From Methylorubrum thiocyanatum (GTDB lineage: Bacteria > Pseudomonadota > Alphaproteobacteria > Rhizobiales > Beijerinckiaceae): a DNA stretch of 64,000 nucleotides. The DNA is taken from the NCBI GenBank assembly GCA_014138645.1, contig JACJIB010000001.1:558001-622000 (forward strand). The letters run 5' to 3'. The first letter of the stretch is position 1; each line of letters opens with the position of its first letter. The notes under the pieces are model-generated. The model saw only the letters and a program-made list of their open reading frames with translations. It was not told the DNA's origin and did no database searches. Position numbers and translations under genes: made by a program. Shown one piece after another: positions 17,201 to 27,794 of the stretch.

Positions 17201-17703
17201 AGAGCGCGGCGCGGCTGGCTGATTACCGCAACTACTTCGTCTACGAGATCGGCATGCGCGACCGGGCGGGCAACCGCACCACCCTGTCGAGCCGGGCGCT
17301 GCGCGGGTCCGGCGGCGAGGCGCAGGCGCCGTTCTATGTGGCGATCGCCGCCTCGATGGCCTCCGCCTACTATCCCGGCGACCGCCCCGGCGACGAGACG
17401 CCGGGCCTCGGCCTCTGCCTCCTCGACGAGGCCTTCTCGAAGCTCGACGTGCGCAACAGCCAGTCGCTGGTCGACCTCTTCCGCGCCTGGGGGCTGCAGC
17501 TCCTGATCGCTGCGCCCGAGGACAAGCGCACGACGCTGACCGAGGTGATGGACACCGTCGTCACCGTCTACAAGAGCCCGGATCTCGGCTCCGTCCGAAT
17601 CGAGGCGGAGCATCCCCTGGAGACGGCCAAGCGAGCGCTGGCCGAAATCAACCCGGAGCGGCGCGGAATCGAGGCGTTTCGCCTCTCGGATGCGGCCGAA
17701 TAG
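14224..17703 (+). CDS. jetC: Wadjet/MksB-like SMC ATPase JetC
   Basis: A protein of about 1159 residues with SMC architecture. The Walker A motif GPTGAGKST is at residues 30-38 after a typical strand (YRLTDIAISNWYLIRREQIR). Long Arg/Glu/Ala-rich coiled coils flank a central globular region (about residues 480-640, containing WGPALEGLLGRAREALVVEP and GMAYSVVRPVPLMM). The C-terminal head has the signature region RGSGGEAQ (about 1030) and Walker B GLCLLDEAFSKLD (about 1065). It matches JetC of Wadjet and the MukB/MksB-type SMCs. The frame is open to 14155, with TTG and GTG choices; I chose GTG 14224 because the conserved head strand begins there, but no strong ribosome site supports it. No jetD follows; the str operon is next. 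Confidence 0.75.
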   Translation: MYRLTDIAISNWYLIRREQIRIRGAAALVGPTGAGKSTIFDAVGTVLAGNNASRLALNASASGRSARTVRDYCLGWISDPAEGGRPTREACETLIALVFENPQSGRVVTVGLALAARSEEPKEETLSRFVAIGHRFEIADYVRETAEGSFVAPWAEVAADLRRRADSFEEFRTSGERFTAAVLATLREGAAVPDPRQFLRTFSNAVAFKPIFDTSAFVRSFVLEAEPLDVARIRQSIETWRRLLETIEELEKRLAHLSRICERYESWARASLTAALDEMRAGSADLRRRILDHAEARRLLAETSERLRIARESVATSQGFVREIDTEIAARKALIVGSAAEARLAASHAGLAMVARDRRDLTNRLAALVGLVQDAGRLSAISGPLRRIDLQAARLVEACARSGLRREAPPEDILRGDGPLKGLLDGLAQMPDVSGALEEEAEDLALKARERENEVRGLDAQVNAGRSSAARLSSDTEAFREELGRLGIEAAPICELAEIVDPKWGPALEGLLGRAREALVVEPDRLDRAFALLESRKNQFFRCLLVKTTDTARRSARRFDDGPMGLIETDSDHAGAFLAARLGGYDLAPDDAALRHMSRAVAPSGRSTSGMAYSVVRPVPLMMTRGQRGPTAETRRRLDEAREEARVLRAEATVMREAARIASLLRSRLAEAPVDLDALRAEADAIEGRRRSLATEQETVARADAGVIEAELKELQKERSAYLTELVQVLEPKRDALLAEEAGLKARVAQGKEAARAAFVAYRTALRRWTTGDTVRIRLTGTVPADVPGTIAGIAGARADRAALDTKALASMASQARASAREAADSVRNQGRAAERDLAEYCAAWRVENPLGSGEQPASFGYAWAVRERDEVAGHELRRYRDQSLRAEAEMRRLMTEDLLTRLADKFERMRARLDALNERLASQTFTGQTYAFEAEVDRRYAAVHALATEVARSPDAAQAVLPSLDHSPEAGADKSPIAAALAEITALIEGEESAARLADYRNYFVYEIGMRDRAGNRTTLSSRALRGSGGEAQAPFYVAIAASMASAYYPGDRPGDETPGLGLCLLDEAFSKLDVRNSQSLVDLFRAWGLQLLIAAPEDKRTTLTEVMDTVVTVYKSPDLGSVRIEAEHPLETAKRALAEINPERRGIEAFRLSDAAE

Positions 17704-17775
17704 CGGTTTCACGGCCGGCGATTAGCTTGGCCGCAGAAGAGAGGGCCGTTCACCGAACTTTATCCTCTCCGGGCA

Positions 17776-17804
17776 TTGACGGAGCCGACCCTCCCGCGTA
17801 GAAG
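17776..17804 (+). promoter_or_regulatory. Candidate promoter of the str operon
   Basis: TTGACG at 17776-17781, a 17-base spacer and TAGAAG at 17799-17804 give a sigma-70-like arrangement. A start near 17811 would leave a leader of about 280 bases before rpsL. The -10 match is modest. Confidence 0.35.
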
Positions 17805-17998
17805 CGCGCCACTCCGGTGGATCGAGAGTCGCTTTCGGGTCGAAGCCAGGGGCTTCGGCGACCGTCGTCAGACCGATACCGGCACCACACCCTGACGTAC
17901 TCGTCAGATCAGCGGGTAAGACCGCGCCGCTCAACGGCGTGATCCTCTGCCTCACCATCGCCAAAGGCCCTGATCGGCCTCTGGCGCTATTCGTTTTG

Positions 17999-18016
17999 CC
18001 GCAGGTTCGCCTGCGG
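17999..18016 (+). promoter_or_regulatory. UUCG-tetraloop hairpin in the rpsL leader
   Basis: CCGCAGG and CCTGCGG form a perfect 7-bp stem around TTCG, 77 bases before rpsL. UUCG-capped stems are exceptionally stable. With no T run behind it, it may be a leader structure rather than a terminator. Confidence 0.4.
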
Positions 18017-18092
18017 ACCGACCGCTCCGCAAGGGGCTTCGACAGGTTTCAGACGGTGGCCGCCCTGCGCGGCCGGATGAAGAGGGCACAGG

Positions 18093-18464
18093 ATGCCGAC
18101 GATCAACCAGCTGATCGCCCAGCCGCGCAAGGCGCAGAAGGCGCGCAACAAGGTGCCGGCGCTCAACGCCTGCCCGCAGAAGCGCGGCGTCTGCACGCGC
18201 GTCTACACCACGACCCCGAAGAAGCCGAACTCGGCGCTTCGTAAGGTCGCCAAGGTGCGCCTGACCAACGGCTTCGAGGTGATCGGCTACATCCCCGGCG
18301 AGGGCCACAACCTTCAGGAGCACTCCGTGGTCATGATCCGCGGCGGCCGCGTGAAGGACCTTCCGGGCGTGCGCTACCACATCCTGCGCGGCGTGCTCGA
18401 CACGCAGGGCGTCAAGAACCGCAAGCAGCGCCGCTCGAAGTACGGCGCCAAGCGTCCGAAGTAA
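18093..18464 (+). CDS. rpsL: Ribosomal protein S12
   Basis: The 123-residue small-subunit protein of the decoding centre. The whole length aligns by eye with E. coli S12, including [18 protein letters not shown] and [13 protein letters not shown]. The lysines in [13 protein letters not shown] and in GRVKDLPG, where substitutions give streptomycin resistance, are wild type. It is the first gene of the str operon (rpsL-rpsG-fusA-tuf). Confidence 0.98.
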
Positions 18465-18588
18465 GAACAAGCGTCCGGAGGGTTTTCTTCGGGCGTCTAT
18501 TTCCACCGCCTCACAAGGATGTCGCCGGCTCTTCGCTCAAGGCGGCCTGCGTGAGGTGCTTAAAGCCAGTTTTTCGAGAGTCTGAGCC

Positions 18589-19059
18589 ATGTCCCGTCGT
18601 CACTCTGCCGAGAAGCGCGAGATCATCCCGGACGCCAAGTACGGCGACGTCGTCCTCACCAAGTTCATGAATTCCATCATGTACGAGGGCAAGAAGTCGA
18701 CCGCCGAGCGGATCGTCTACGGCGCCTTCGACCTCGTCGAGAGCCGCGCCCGCGCCAACCCGATCGAGGTGTTCCGCGCCGCCCTCGACAACGTCGCCCC
18801 GGCGATCGAGGTCCGCTCCCGCCGCGTCGGCGGCGCGACCTACCAGGTCCCTGTCGAGGTGCGCACCGAGCGCCGCCAGGCTCTGGCCATCCGCTGGCTG
18901 ATCCAGGCCGCCCGCGGCCGCAACGACCGGACCATGGTCGAGCGTCTCTCCGCCGAGCTGCTCGACGCCGCCAACAACCGCGGCAACGCCGTCAAGAAGC
19001 GCGAAGACACCCACCGGATGGCCGAGGCCAACCGCGCCTTCTCGCACTACCGCTGGTAA
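18589..19059 (+). CDS. rpsG: Ribosomal protein S7
   Basis: The 156-residue primary 16S rRNA-binding protein of the 30S head. Recognised from [40 protein letters not shown] and [13 protein letters not shown]. In other bacteria S7 represses its own operon by binding the rpsL-rpsG intercistronic RNA; the 124-base gap here leaves room for such a structure, but I could not confirm one. It is followed by fusA in the same operon. Confidence 0.98.
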   Translation: MSRRHSAEKREIIPDAKYGDVVLTKFMNSIMYEGKKSTAERIVYGAFDLVESRARANPIEVFRAALDNVAPAIEVRSRRVGGATYQVPVEVRTERRQALAIRWLIQAARGRNDRTMVERLSAELLDAANNRGNAVKKREDTHRMAEANRAFSHYRW

Positions 19060-19082
19060 TTCACCCGGTCCTGAGACCTCCG

Positions 19083-19104
19083 AGCGCGGCCAAGGGGCCG
19101 CGCT
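19083..19104 (+). promoter_or_regulatory. Hairpin between rpsG and fusA
   Basis: A 9-bp perfect stem (19083-19091 with 19096-19104) with a 4-base loop lies in the 75-base gap before fusA. It may be an attenuator or an mRNA-stabilising element. Confidence 0.35.
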
Positions 19105-19134
19105 TCGTGCCCGCTTTCTCCCGGAGAGACCCCG

Positions 19135-21210
19135 ATGCCCCGCACGCATGCGATCGAGGACTACCGCAACTTCGGCATCATGGCCCACATCGATGCCGGC
19201 AAGACCACGACGACCGAGCGGATCCTGTACTACACCGGCAAGTCCCATAAGATCGGCGAGGTCCATGAGGGCGCCGCCACGATGGACTGGATGGAGCAGG
19301 AGCAGGAGCGTGGCATCACGATCACCTCGGCTGCGACCACCTGCTTCTGGCGCGACAAGCGCCTGAACATCATCGACACCCCCGGCCACGTCGACTTCAC
19401 CATCGAGGTGGAGCGCTCGCTCCGCGTGCTCGACGGCGCCGTCTGCGTGCTCGACGGCAACCAGGGCGTCGAGCCCCAGACCGAGACCGTGTGGCGTCAG
19501 GCCGACAAGTACGACGTGCCGCGCGTCGTGTTCGTCAACAAGATGGACAAGATCGGCGCCGACTTCTTCAAGTGCGTCGCCGACATCATCGGCCGCGTCG
19601 CCGGCAAGCCGGTCTGCCTCCAGCTGCCGATCGGTGCCGAGTCGAGCTTCAAGGGCGTGATCGACCTCATCAAGATGAAGGCGATCGTCTGGTCGGGCGA
19701 GGCGCTCGGCGCCAACTTCGCCGAGGAGGAGATCCCGGCCGAGCTCAAGGATCAGGCGGTCGAGTACCGCACCAAGCTCGTCGAGGCCTGCGTCGAGCTC
19801 GATGACGACGCCATGACCGCCTATCTCGACGGCGTCGAGCCGGACGAGGACGGTCTGCGCCGCCTCGTGCGCCGCGCCGTGCAGCTTCGCGCCTTCCACC
19901 CGGTCCTGTGCGGCTCGGCCTTCAAGAACAAGGGCGTGCAGCCGCTCCTCGACGCCGTCGTCGATTACCTGCCGTCCCCGGTGGATCGCGGTGCCGTCGA
20001 CGGCCTCGACTTCAAGACCGAGGAGCCGGTCAAGCGTGAGCCGACCGACGAAGATCCCTTCTCCATGCTCGCCTTCAAGATCATGGACGATCCCCACGTC
20101 GGCACGATCACCTTCTGCCGCGTCTACTCGGGCAAGGTCGAGTCGGGCACCAGCGTCCTGAACTCCTCGCGCGACAAGAAGGAGCGCGTCGGCCGCATGC
20201 TGCTGATGCACGCCAACAACCGCGAGGACATCAAGGAGGCCTATGCCGGCGACATCGTCGCCCTGGCCGGCCTCAAGGACACCCGCACCGGCGACACCCT
20301 GTGCGACGCCAACAAGGCCGTGATCCTCGAGAAGATGGAGTTCCCCGAGCCCGTCATCGAGATCGCCGTCGAGCCGAAGTCGAAGGCCGACCAGGAGAAG
20401 CTCGGTATCGCGCTCTCGAAGCTCGCGGCCGAGGATCCGTCCTTCCGCGTCTCGACGGACCAGGAATCGGGCCAGACCATCCTCAAGGGGATGGGCGAGC
20501 TCCACCTCGACATCAAGGTCGACATCCTGCGCCGCACCTACAAGGTCGACGCGAATATCGGCCAGCCGCAGGTGGCGTACCGCGAGAAGCTGACCCGCCG
20601 TCAGGAGATAGACTACACCCACAAGAAGCAGACCGGCGGTACCGGTCAGTTCGCCCGGGTGAAGTTCGTCGTCGAGCCGAACGAGCCGGGCGCCGGCTTC
20701 TCGTTCGAGTCGAAGATCGTCGGCGGCGCGGTGCCGAAGGAGTACATCCCCGGCGTCGAGAAGGGCCTCAACTCGGTCCTCGGCGCGGGCGTGCTCGCCG
20801 GCTTCCCGGTGGTCGACGTGAAGGTCGAGCTGGTCGACGGCGCCTACCACGACGTCGACTCCTCGGCGCTCGCCTTCGAGATCGCCTCCCGCGCCGCCTT
20901 CCGCGAGGCGCTGCAGAAGGGCGGCTCGGTCCTGCTCGAGCCGGTGATGAAGGTCGAGGTCGTCTCGCCGGAAGAGTATACCGGCTCGGTCATCGGCGAC
21001 CTCAACTCCCGCCGCGGCCAGATCCAGGGCCAGGACATGCGGGGCAACGCCAACGTCATCAACGCGATGGTGCCGCTGGCCAACATGTTCGGCTACGTGA
21101 ACCAGCTGCGCTCCTTCTCGCAGGGCCGCGCCAACTTCACGATGCAGTTCGACCATTACGAGGAAGTGCCGCGCGGCGAGGCCGACAAGGTCATCGCCAA
21201 GTACGCCTAA
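19135..21210 (+). CDS. fusA: Elongation factor G
   Basis: The 691-residue translocase GTPase of translation. The G motifs are intact: [15 protein letters not shown] (P-loop, residues about 17-24), the switch region [21 protein letters not shown], and [10 protein letters not shown]. Domains II to V follow, with [16 protein letters not shown] and the C-terminal [18 protein letters not shown]. Full bacterial length, with no sign of the EF-G2-type paralogue. It is third in the str operon. Confidence 0.98.
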   Translation: MPRTHAIEDYRNFGIMAHIDAGKTTTTERILYYTGKSHKIGEVHEGAATMDWMEQEQERGITITSAATTCFWRDKRLNIIDTPGHVDFTIEVERSLRVLDGAVCVLDGNQGVEPQTETVWRQADKYDVPRVVFVNKMDKIGADFFKCVADIIGRVAGKPVCLQLPIGAESSFKGVIDLIKMKAIVWSGEALGANFAEEEIPAELKDQAVEYRTKLVEACVELDDDAMTAYLDGVEPDEDGLRRLVRRAVQLRAFHPVLCGSAFKNKGVQPLLDAVVDYLPSPVDRGAVDGLDFKTEEPVKREPTDEDPFSMLAFKIMDDPHVGTITFCRVYSGKVESGTSVLNSSRDKKERVGRMLLMHANNREDIKEAYAGDIVALAGLKDTRTGDTLCDANKAVILEKMEFPEPVIEIAVEPKSKADQEKLGIALSKLAAEDPSFRVSTDQESGQTILKGMGELHLDIKVDILRRTYKVDANIGQPQVAYREKLTRRQEIDYTHKKQTGGTGQFARVKFVVEPNEPGAGFSFESKIVGGAVPKEYIPGVEKGLNSVLGAGVLAGFPVVDVKVELVDGAYHDVDSSALAFEIASRAAFREALQKGGSVLLEPVMKVEVVSPEEYTGSVIGDLNSRRGQIQGQDMRGNANVINAMVPLANMFGYVNQLRSFSQGRANFTMQFDHYEEVPRGEADKVIAKYA

Positions 21211-21262
21211 CGGCGAGCGCGAAGCGTCTTCGAACCACGACACTGACGATTAGGAGGCCCAG

Positions 21263-22453
<1,191 letters not shown>

Positions 22454-22489
22454 CCGCCACCGCGAAGCATCATCGACAGGGGACGTAAG

Positions 22490-22515
22490 AGGGGCGGGCC
22501 CTCGCGCCCGCCCTT
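22490..22515 (+). terminator. Hairpin between tuf and rpsJ
   Basis: A 10-bp stem (22490-22499 with 22506-22515, one G-T pair) sits in the 87-base gap. It lacks a T run, so it probably attenuates rather than fully separates the str and S10 transcripts. Confidence 0.4.
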
Positions 22516-22540
22516 CCAACGTTTCCGCCGAGGTCAGGTC

Positions 22541-22849
22541 ATGAACGGTCAGAACATCCGCATTCGCCTCAAGGCGTTCGATCACCGCATCCTCGATGCG
22601 TCCACCAAGGAGATCGTCTCGACCGCGCGCCGCACCGGCGCGCAGATCCGGGGCCCGATCCCGCTGCCGACGCATATCGAGAAGTTCACGGTGAACCGCT
22701 CGCCGCATATCGACAAGAAGTCGCGCGAACAATTCGAGATGCGCACGCACAAGCGGGTGCTCGATATCGTCGACCCGACGCCGCAGACCGTGGACGCGCT
22801 GATGAAGCTCGACCTCGCCGCTGGCGTGGACGTGGAGATCAAGCTCTAA
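22541..22849 (+). CDS. rpsJ: Ribosomal protein S10
   Basis: The 102-residue 30S protein, which also acts in NusB-dependent antitermination. It starts [19 protein letters not shown] and contains [19 protein letters not shown] and [15 protein letters not shown]. It is the first gene of the S10 operon, close behind tuf. Confidence 0.98.
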
Positions 22850-22899
22850 GTCCGCGCTGGATTTAGAGCTTACCGTTTCATCGCGCGAGGGAGAGACCT

Positions 22900-23640
22900 A
22901 TGCGCTCAGGCGTCATCGCACGGAAGGTCGGCATGACCCGCGTCTTCACCGACGCAGGCGAGCATGTGCCCGTCACCGTGCTTCAAATCGATCAGTGCCA
23001 GGTTGTGGCACACCGCACGACCGAGAAGGACGGCTACGTCGCCCTCCAGGTCGGCGTCGGCAAGGCCAAGGTCAAGAACGTGTCGCAGGCCGAGCGTGGC
23101 CGCTTCGCGGTCGCCAAGGTCGAGCCCAAGAAGAAGCTCGCCGAGTTCCGCGTGTCCGAAGACGCGCTGATCCCGGTCGGTGCCGAGATCACGGCCGATC
23201 ACTTCATCCCGGGTCAGTTCGTCGACGTGACGGGCACCACCACGGGTAAGGGTTTCGCCGGCGGTATGAAGCGCTGGAACTTCGGCGGTCTGCGCGCCAC
23301 CCACGGCGTGTCGATCTCCCACCGCTCGATCGGTTCGACCGGTGGCCGCCAGGATCCGGGCAAGACCTTCAAGAACAAGAAGATGCCGGGCCATCTGGGC
23401 GTCGAGCGCGTCACCACGCAGAACCTCAAGGTCGTCCGCACCGATCCGGAGCGCGGTCTGATCCTGGTCGAGGGTGCGGTCCCCGGCGTCGCCGGCGGCT
23501 GGATCCAGGTTCGCGACTCGGTCAAGCGCAAGCTGCCGGCCGACGTGCCGCTGCCGGGCAAGTTCCGTGAGAACGGTTCCGCCGGCGCGTCCCAGGTCGA
23601 GGCGGCCCCCGAGGCTCCGGCGTCCGAGGAGAACGCGTGA
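22900..23640 (+). CDS. rplC: Ribosomal protein L3
   Basis: A 246-residue large-subunit protein near the peptidyl-transferase centre. [20 protein letters not shown] opens the protein, and [18 protein letters not shown] with [19 protein letters not shown] are the conserved core. It carries an Ala/Glu-rich C-terminal extension (about 25 residues after PLPGKF) common in alphaproteobacteria. Its TGA overlaps the rplD ATG by one base. Confidence 0.98.
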   Translation: MRSGVIARKVGMTRVFTDAGEHVPVTVLQIDQCQVVAHRTTEKDGYVALQVGVGKAKVKNVSQAERGRFAVAKVEPKKKLAEFRVSEDALIPVGAEITADHFIPGQFVDVTGTTTGKGFAGGMKRWNFGGLRATHGVSISHRSIGSTGGRQDPGKTFKNKKMPGHLGVERVTTQNLKVVRTDPERGLILVEGAVPGVAGGWIQVRDSVKRKLPADVPLPGKFRENGSAGASQVEAAPEAPASEENA

Positions 23641-24260
23641 TGAAACTCGATATCACCACGCTCGACGGCGGCTCCGCCGGCTCGCTCGAGCTCAACGAGG
23701 CGATCTTCGGCCTTGAGCCGCGCGCCGACATCCTGCAGCGCATGGTGCGCTACCAGCTCGCCAAGCGGCGCGCCGGCACCCACGCGGTCAAGAACCGCTC
23801 GGATGTCGATCGCACCACGAAGAAGCTGTACAAGCAGAAGGGCACCGGCAACGCCCGTCACGGCGCCGCCTCCGCCCCGCAGTTCCGCGGCGGCGGCCGG
23901 GCCTTCGGTCCGGTGGTGCGCGACCACAGCCACGACCTGCCCAAGAAGGTCCGTGCGCTGGCCCTCAAGCACGCCCTGTCGTCGAAGGCCAAGACCTCGA
24001 CCCTGATCGTCGTGGACGACATCAAGGTCGACAGCCACAAGACCAAGGCGATGATCGAGCGCTTCGAGAAGCTCGGCCTGTCGAGCGCGCTGATCATCGG
24101 CGGCTCGGAGGTCGACGAGAACTTCGGCCGCGCCGCCCGCGCCATTCCGAAGATCGACGTGCTGCCCGTGCAGGGCATCAACGTCTACGACATCCTGCGT
24201 CGCGACACGCTCGTGCTGACGCGCGCCGCCGTCGATGCGCTGGAGGAGCGTTTCAAATGA
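23640..24260 (+). CDS. rplD: Ribosomal protein L4
   Basis: A 206-residue large-subunit assembly protein; in enterobacteria it also regulates the S10 operon. The ATG at 23640 shares its A with the rplC stop (TGATG), so translation is coupled; the GTG one codon upstream lies inside rplC. Conserved parts are [28 protein letters not shown] and [11 protein letters not shown]. Its TGA overlaps the rplW start (ATGA). Confidence 0.98.
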   Translation: MKLDITTLDGGSAGSLELNEAIFGLEPRADILQRMVRYQLAKRRAGTHAVKNRSDVDRTTKKLYKQKGTGNARHGAASAPQFRGGGRAFGPVVRDHSHDLPKKVRALALKHALSSKAKTSTLIVVDDIKVDSHKTKAMIERFEKLGLSSALIIGGSEVDENFGRAARAIPKIDVLPVQGINVYDILRRDTLVLTRAAVDALEERFK

Positions 24261-24553
24261 GTGCCGATCCGCGCCACTACGATGTGATCGTCTCCCCCGT
24301 CATCACGGAGAAGGCGACCAACCTCACCGAGCAGAACAAGGTCGTCTTCCGGGTTGCCCCGAAGGCCACCAAGCCGCAGATCAAGGATGCGGTCGAGAAG
24401 CTGTTCGACGTCAAGGTCACGGGCGTGAACACGCTCACGACCAAGGGCAAGAAGAAGTTCTTCCGCGGGCAGCGCGGGCAGCGTTCGGACGTGAAGAAGG
24501 CGATCGTGACCCTCGCCGAGGGTGATACGATCGACGTCACGACCGGCCTCTGA
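24257..24553 (+). CDS. rplW: Ribosomal protein L23
   Basis: A 98-residue protein of the exit-tunnel rim, docking site for trigger factor and SRP. Recognised from [36 protein letters not shown] and [16 protein letters not shown]. The start overlaps the rplD stop by four bases, a translational-coupling arrangement. Confidence 0.97.
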   Translation: MSADPRHYDVIVSPVITEKATNLTEQNKVVFRVAPKATKPQIKDAVEKLFDVKVTGVNTLTTKGKKKFFRGQRGQRSDVKKAIVTLAEGDTIDVTTGL

Positions 24554-24578
24554 GACTTGAAGCGTTAGGATCAAGCCG

Positions 24579-25415
24579 ATGGCCTTGAAGACATTCAAAC
24601 CGGTCACGCCGAGCCTGCGCCAGCTCGTGCTCGTCGACCGCCGTGAGCTCTACAAGGGCAAGCCGGTAAAGGCGCTGACCGAGGGCAAGAGCTCCTCGGG
24701 CGGACGCAACAACCTGGGCCGCATCACCGTCCGCTTCCGCGGCGGTGGCCACAAGCGGGTCCTGCGCAACGTCGACTTCAAGCGTCGCGAGAACCTCAAC
24801 GTTCCCGCGACGGTGGAGCGGATCGAGTACGATCCCAACCGCACCGCCTTCATCGCGCTCATCACCTTCCCCGACGGGAAGCAGAGCTACATCCTCGCCC
24901 CCCAGCGCCTGTCGCCGGGCGACAAGGTGGTGGCCGGTGAGAGCGTCGACGTGAAGCCGGGCAATGCCGGTCCGATCGGCTCGATGCCGGTGGGCACCAT
25001 CGTCCACAACGTCGAGCTGAAGATCGGCAAGGGCGGCGCGATCGCCCGCTCCGCCGGCAACTACGCTCAGATCGTCGGACGCGACCAGGGCTACGTGACG
25101 CTGCGCCTGAACTCGGGCGAGCAGCGCCTCGTGCACGGCCAGTGCTTCGCGAGCGTGGGTGCGGTCTCGAACCCGGACCACATGAACATCTCGCTGGGTA
25201 AGGCCGGCCGCAACCGCTGGCTCGGCAAGCGCCCGCACAACCGCGGTGTCGCCATGAACCCGGTGGATCACCCGCACGGCGGTGGCGAGGGTCGCACCTC
25301 GGGCGGCCGGAACCCGGTCACGCCCTGGGGCGTGCCCACCAAGGGGAAGAAGACCCGGTCCAACAAGCGGACCGACACCTTCATCCTGTCCAGCCGCCAT
25401 AACCGCAAGAAGTAA
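24579..25415 (+). CDS. rplB: Ribosomal protein L2
   Basis: A 278-residue 23S rRNA-binding protein essential for subunit joining. It starts [37 protein letters not shown], the [20 protein letters not shown] stretch and [18 protein letters not shown] are diagnostic. Full length. Confidence 0.98.
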   Translation: MALKTFKPVTPSLRQLVLVDRRELYKGKPVKALTEGKSSSGGRNNLGRITVRFRGGGHKRVLRNVDFKRRENLNVPATVERIEYDPNRTAFIALITFPDGKQSYILAPQRLSPGDKVVAGESVDVKPGNAGPIGSMPVGTIVHNVELKIGKGGAIARSAGNYAQIVGRDQGYVTLRLNSGEQRLVHGQCFASVGAVSNPDHMNISLGKAGRNRWLGKRPHNRGVAMNPVDHPHGGGEGRTSGGRNPVTPWGVPTKGKKTRSNKRTDTFILSSRHNRKK

Positions 25416-25420
25416 CAGCC

Positions 25421-25699
25421 ATGGCACGTTCCCTCTGGAAAGGGCCGTTCGTCGACGGCTACCTCCTCAAGAAGGCCGACGCCGCCCGCGGCGGCAGCCG
25501 CAACGAGGTCGTCAAGATCTGGAGCCGCCGCTCCACGATTCTCCCGCAGTTCGTCGGCATCACCTTCGGTGTGCACAACGGACACAAGCATATCCCGGTC
25601 TACGTCACCGAGGAGATGGTCGGTCACAAGTTCGGCGAGTTCTCGCCGACCCGCACCTTCCCCGGTCACGCGGCCGACAAGAAGGCGAAGAGGCGCTGA
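25421..25699 (+). CDS. rpsS: Ribosomal protein S19
   Basis: A 92-residue 30S head protein. [18 protein letters not shown] and [20 protein letters not shown] are diagnostic, as is the [17 protein letters not shown] end. It begins five bases after rplB and ends one base before rplV. Confidence 0.98.
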   Translation: MARSLWKGPFVDGYLLKKADAARGGSRNEVVKIWSRRSTILPQFVGITFGVHNGHKHIPVYVTEEMVGHKFGEFSPTRTFPGHAADKKAKRR

Positions 25700-25700
25700 G

Positions 25701-26084
25701 ATGGGCAAGCCTGCCACCCCCCGCGCGCTCCCCGAGAACGAAGCGAAGGCCGTCGCGCGGATGCTCCGCGTGTCGCCCCAGAAGCTCAACCTCGTGGCGG
25801 CGCTGATCCGCGGCAAGAAGGTCGATACGGCCCTTGCCGACCTCGAGTTCTCCCGCAAGCGCATCGCCCGCGATGTGAAGAAGTGCCTGGAGAGCGCGAT
25901 CGCCAACGCCGAGAACAACCACGATCTCGACGTGGACGATCTCGTCGTGTCCCAGGCCTTCGTCGGCAAGGCGCTGGTACTCAAGCGCTTCCACGCCCGT
26001 GCCCGCGGTCGCGGCGCGCGCATCCTGAAGCCCTTCTCGAACCTCACCATCGTGGTTCGCGAAGTGCGCGCTGAAGCGGCCTGA
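25701..26084 (+). CDS. rplV: Ribosomal protein L22
   Basis: A 127-residue protein lining the exit tunnel. I place the start at ATG 25701, directly after the rpsS stop; the frame is open further upstream but only as a shadow of rpsS. Conserved parts are [36 protein letters not shown] and [19 protein letters not shown], the last including the tunnel loop. Confidence 0.97.
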   Translation: MGKPATPRALPENEAKAVARMLRVSPQKLNLVAALIRGKKVDTALADLEFSRKRIARDVKKCLESAIANAENNHDLDVDDLVVSQAFVGKALVLKRFHARARGRGARILKPFSNLTIVVREVRAEAA

Positions 26085-26094
26085 GGAGTCCACC

Positions 26095-26841
26095 ATGGGT
26101 CAGAAGATCAATCCGATCGGCCTGCGTCTCGGCATCAACCGGACCTGGGATTCCCGCTGGTTCGCCGAGAAGGGCGAGTACGCCAAGCTGATGCACGAGG
26201 ACGTGGCCATCCGCGCCGCCCTCATGAAGCAGCTGAAGCAGGCCGCCGTCTCGAAGATCGTCATCGAGCGCCCGCACCGGAAGTGCCGCGTCACCATCCA
26301 CTCGGGTCGTCCGGGGGTGGTGATCGGCAAGAAGGGCGCGGACATCGAGAAGCTGCGCAAGCTCGTCGGCACGATGACCAAGGCCGACGTGACGATCAAC
26401 ATCGTCGAGGTGCGCAAGCCCGAGGTGGATGCGACGCTCGTCGCTGAATCCATCGCGCAGCAGCTCGAGCGCCGCGTCGCCTTCCGTCGCGCCATGAAGC
26501 GCGCCGTGCAGTCGGCGATGCGTCTGGGCGCCGAGGGCATCCGCATCAACTGCGCCGGCCGTCTCGGCGGCGCGGAGATCGCCCGCACCGAGTGGTACCG
26601 TGAGGGCCGCGTTCCGCTGCACACCCTGCGCGCGGACGTGGATTACGGCACCGCCACCGCCTTCACGACCTACGGGACGTGCGGCATCAAGGTTTGGGTG
26701 TTCAAGGGCGAGATCCTCGAGCACGACCCGATGGCGCAGGACAAGAAGGCCCAGGAAGAGGGTGGCCGTTCCGGCGGGCGCCGCGAGCGTGACGGTGACG
26801 ACCGGGGTGGCCGCGGCCGCCGCGAGCCGTCGCACGCCTGA
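26095..26841 (+). CDS. rpsC: Ribosomal protein S3
   Basis: A 248-residue protein at the mRNA entry site. It starts [20 protein letters not shown], has the KH-domain loop [18 protein letters not shown], and the S3 C-terminal part [20 protein letters not shown]. An Arg/Gly/Asp-rich tail after about residue 215 is typical of alphaproteobacteria. Confidence 0.98.
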   Translation: MGQKINPIGLRLGINRTWDSRWFAEKGEYAKLMHEDVAIRAALMKQLKQAAVSKIVIERPHRKCRVTIHSGRPGVVIGKKGADIEKLRKLVGTMTKADVTINIVEVRKPEVDATLVAESIAQQLERRVAFRRAMKRAVQSAMRLGAEGIRINCAGRLGGAEIARTEWYREGRVPLHTLRADVDYGTATAFTTYGTCGIKVWVFKGEILEHDPMAQDKKAQEEGGRSGGRRERDGDDRGGRGRREPSHA

Positions 26842-26874
26842 CGCTCGATCAAGCAGAAATCTTGAGAGGCTGCC

Positions 26875-27288
26875 ATGCTGCAACCCAAGAAGACCAAGTT
26901 TCGTAAGCAGTTCAAGGGTCGCATCAGTGGCGCGGCCAAGGGCGGCTTCGAGCTGAACTTTGGCCAATTCGGCCTCAAGTGCCTGGAGCCCGAGCGCATC
27001 ACCGCGCGGCAGATCGAGGCGGCCCGCCGCGCGATCACCCGCGAGATGAAGCGCCAGGGCCGGGTGTGGATCCGGGTGTTCCCGGATCTGCCCGTCACCG
27101 CCAAGCCCACCGAGGTCCGCATGGGCTCCGGTAAGGGTGCCCCCGAATACTGGGCGGCCCGCGTTCACCCGGGCCGCATCATGTTCGAGGTCGATGGCGT
27201 GGCCGAGGACATCGCCCGCGAGGCCCTGCGCCTCGGTGCCGCGAAGCTGCCGGTGCGCACCCGCGTCATCCAGCGCATCGCTGATTGA
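26875..27288 (+). CDS. rplP: Ribosomal protein L16
   Basis: A 137-residue protein beside the A-site t[22 protein letters not shown], the segment around [20 protein letters not shown] and the [15 protein letters not shown] loop are diagnostic. It lies between rpsC and rpmC as usual. Confidence 0.98.
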   Translation: MLQPKKTKFRKQFKGRISGAAKGGFELNFGQFGLKCLEPERITARQIEAARRAITREMKRQGRVWIRVFPDLPVTAKPTEVRMGSGKGAPEYWAARVHPGRIMFEVDGVAEDIAREALRLGAAKLPVRTRVIQRIAD

Positions 27289-27300
27289 TAGGAAGAGATC

Positions 27301-27516
27301 ATGAAGTCCGACCAGAGACTGTCTGATCTGCGCGCTCTGTCGGCGGATCAGCTTTCCGACGAGCTCATCAGCCTGAAGAAGGAGCAGTTCAACCTGCGCT
27401 TCCAGGGCGCGACGGGCCAGCTCGAGAACGTCGCCCGGGTCCGTGAGGTCCGCCGCGACATCGCCCGTGTCCGCACGCTGCAGCGTCAGAAGACGCTGGA
27501 CGCGGCCAAGGCCTGA
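27301..27516 (+). CDS. rpmC: Ribosomal protein L29
   Basis: A 71-residue helical protein at the tunnel exit. [20 protein letters not shown] and [20 protein letters not shown] match L29. It is 12 bases from rpsQ. Confidence 0.97.
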
Positions 27517-27527
27517 GGAGATTCCAC

Positions 27528-27794
27528 ATGCCCAAGCGCGTCCTTCAAGGCGTCGTCGTCAGCGACAAGACCGATAAGACCATCGTCGTGAAGGTGGAGC
27601 GTCGCTTCACGCACCCGGTGATGAAGAAGACGGTTCGCCGCTCGAAGAACTACCATGCGCACGACGAGGCCAACACGGCCAAGGTCGGGCAGACGGTGTT
27701 CATCGAGGAGTCCCGCCCCTACTCCAAGACCAAGACCTGGAAGCTGGTCGAGGATCAGGCGGCGGCGGCCGAGGCGGCCGGCACGGCGGCCTGA
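27528..27794 (+). CDS. rpsQ: Ribosomal protein S17 (last gene of the S10 segment here)
   Basis: An 88-residue 16S rRNA-binding protein; [20 protein letters not shown] and [19 protein letters not shown] identify it. In most bacteria rplN follows within tens of bases. Here a terminator follows, and rplN lies 16 kb away on the other strand. Confidence 0.97.

Larger units (their letters stand above)
17704..18092. other. str-operon leader region
   Basis: These 389 bases between jetC and rpsL contain no gene. They hold a candidate promoter near 17776 and a UUCG hairpin at 17999-18016, so the rpsL transcript probably has a long leader. Confidence 0.5.

Noticed and set aside
15427..17712. 761-codon minus-strand frame opposite jetC
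   Set aside because: Shadow of the SMC gene; Arg/Ala/Gly-rich with no start signal.
18511..21243. 910-codon open frame on the minus strand opposite rpsG/fusA
   Set aside because: Purely antisense to highly conserved genes; composition is an artefact of GC-rich codon use.
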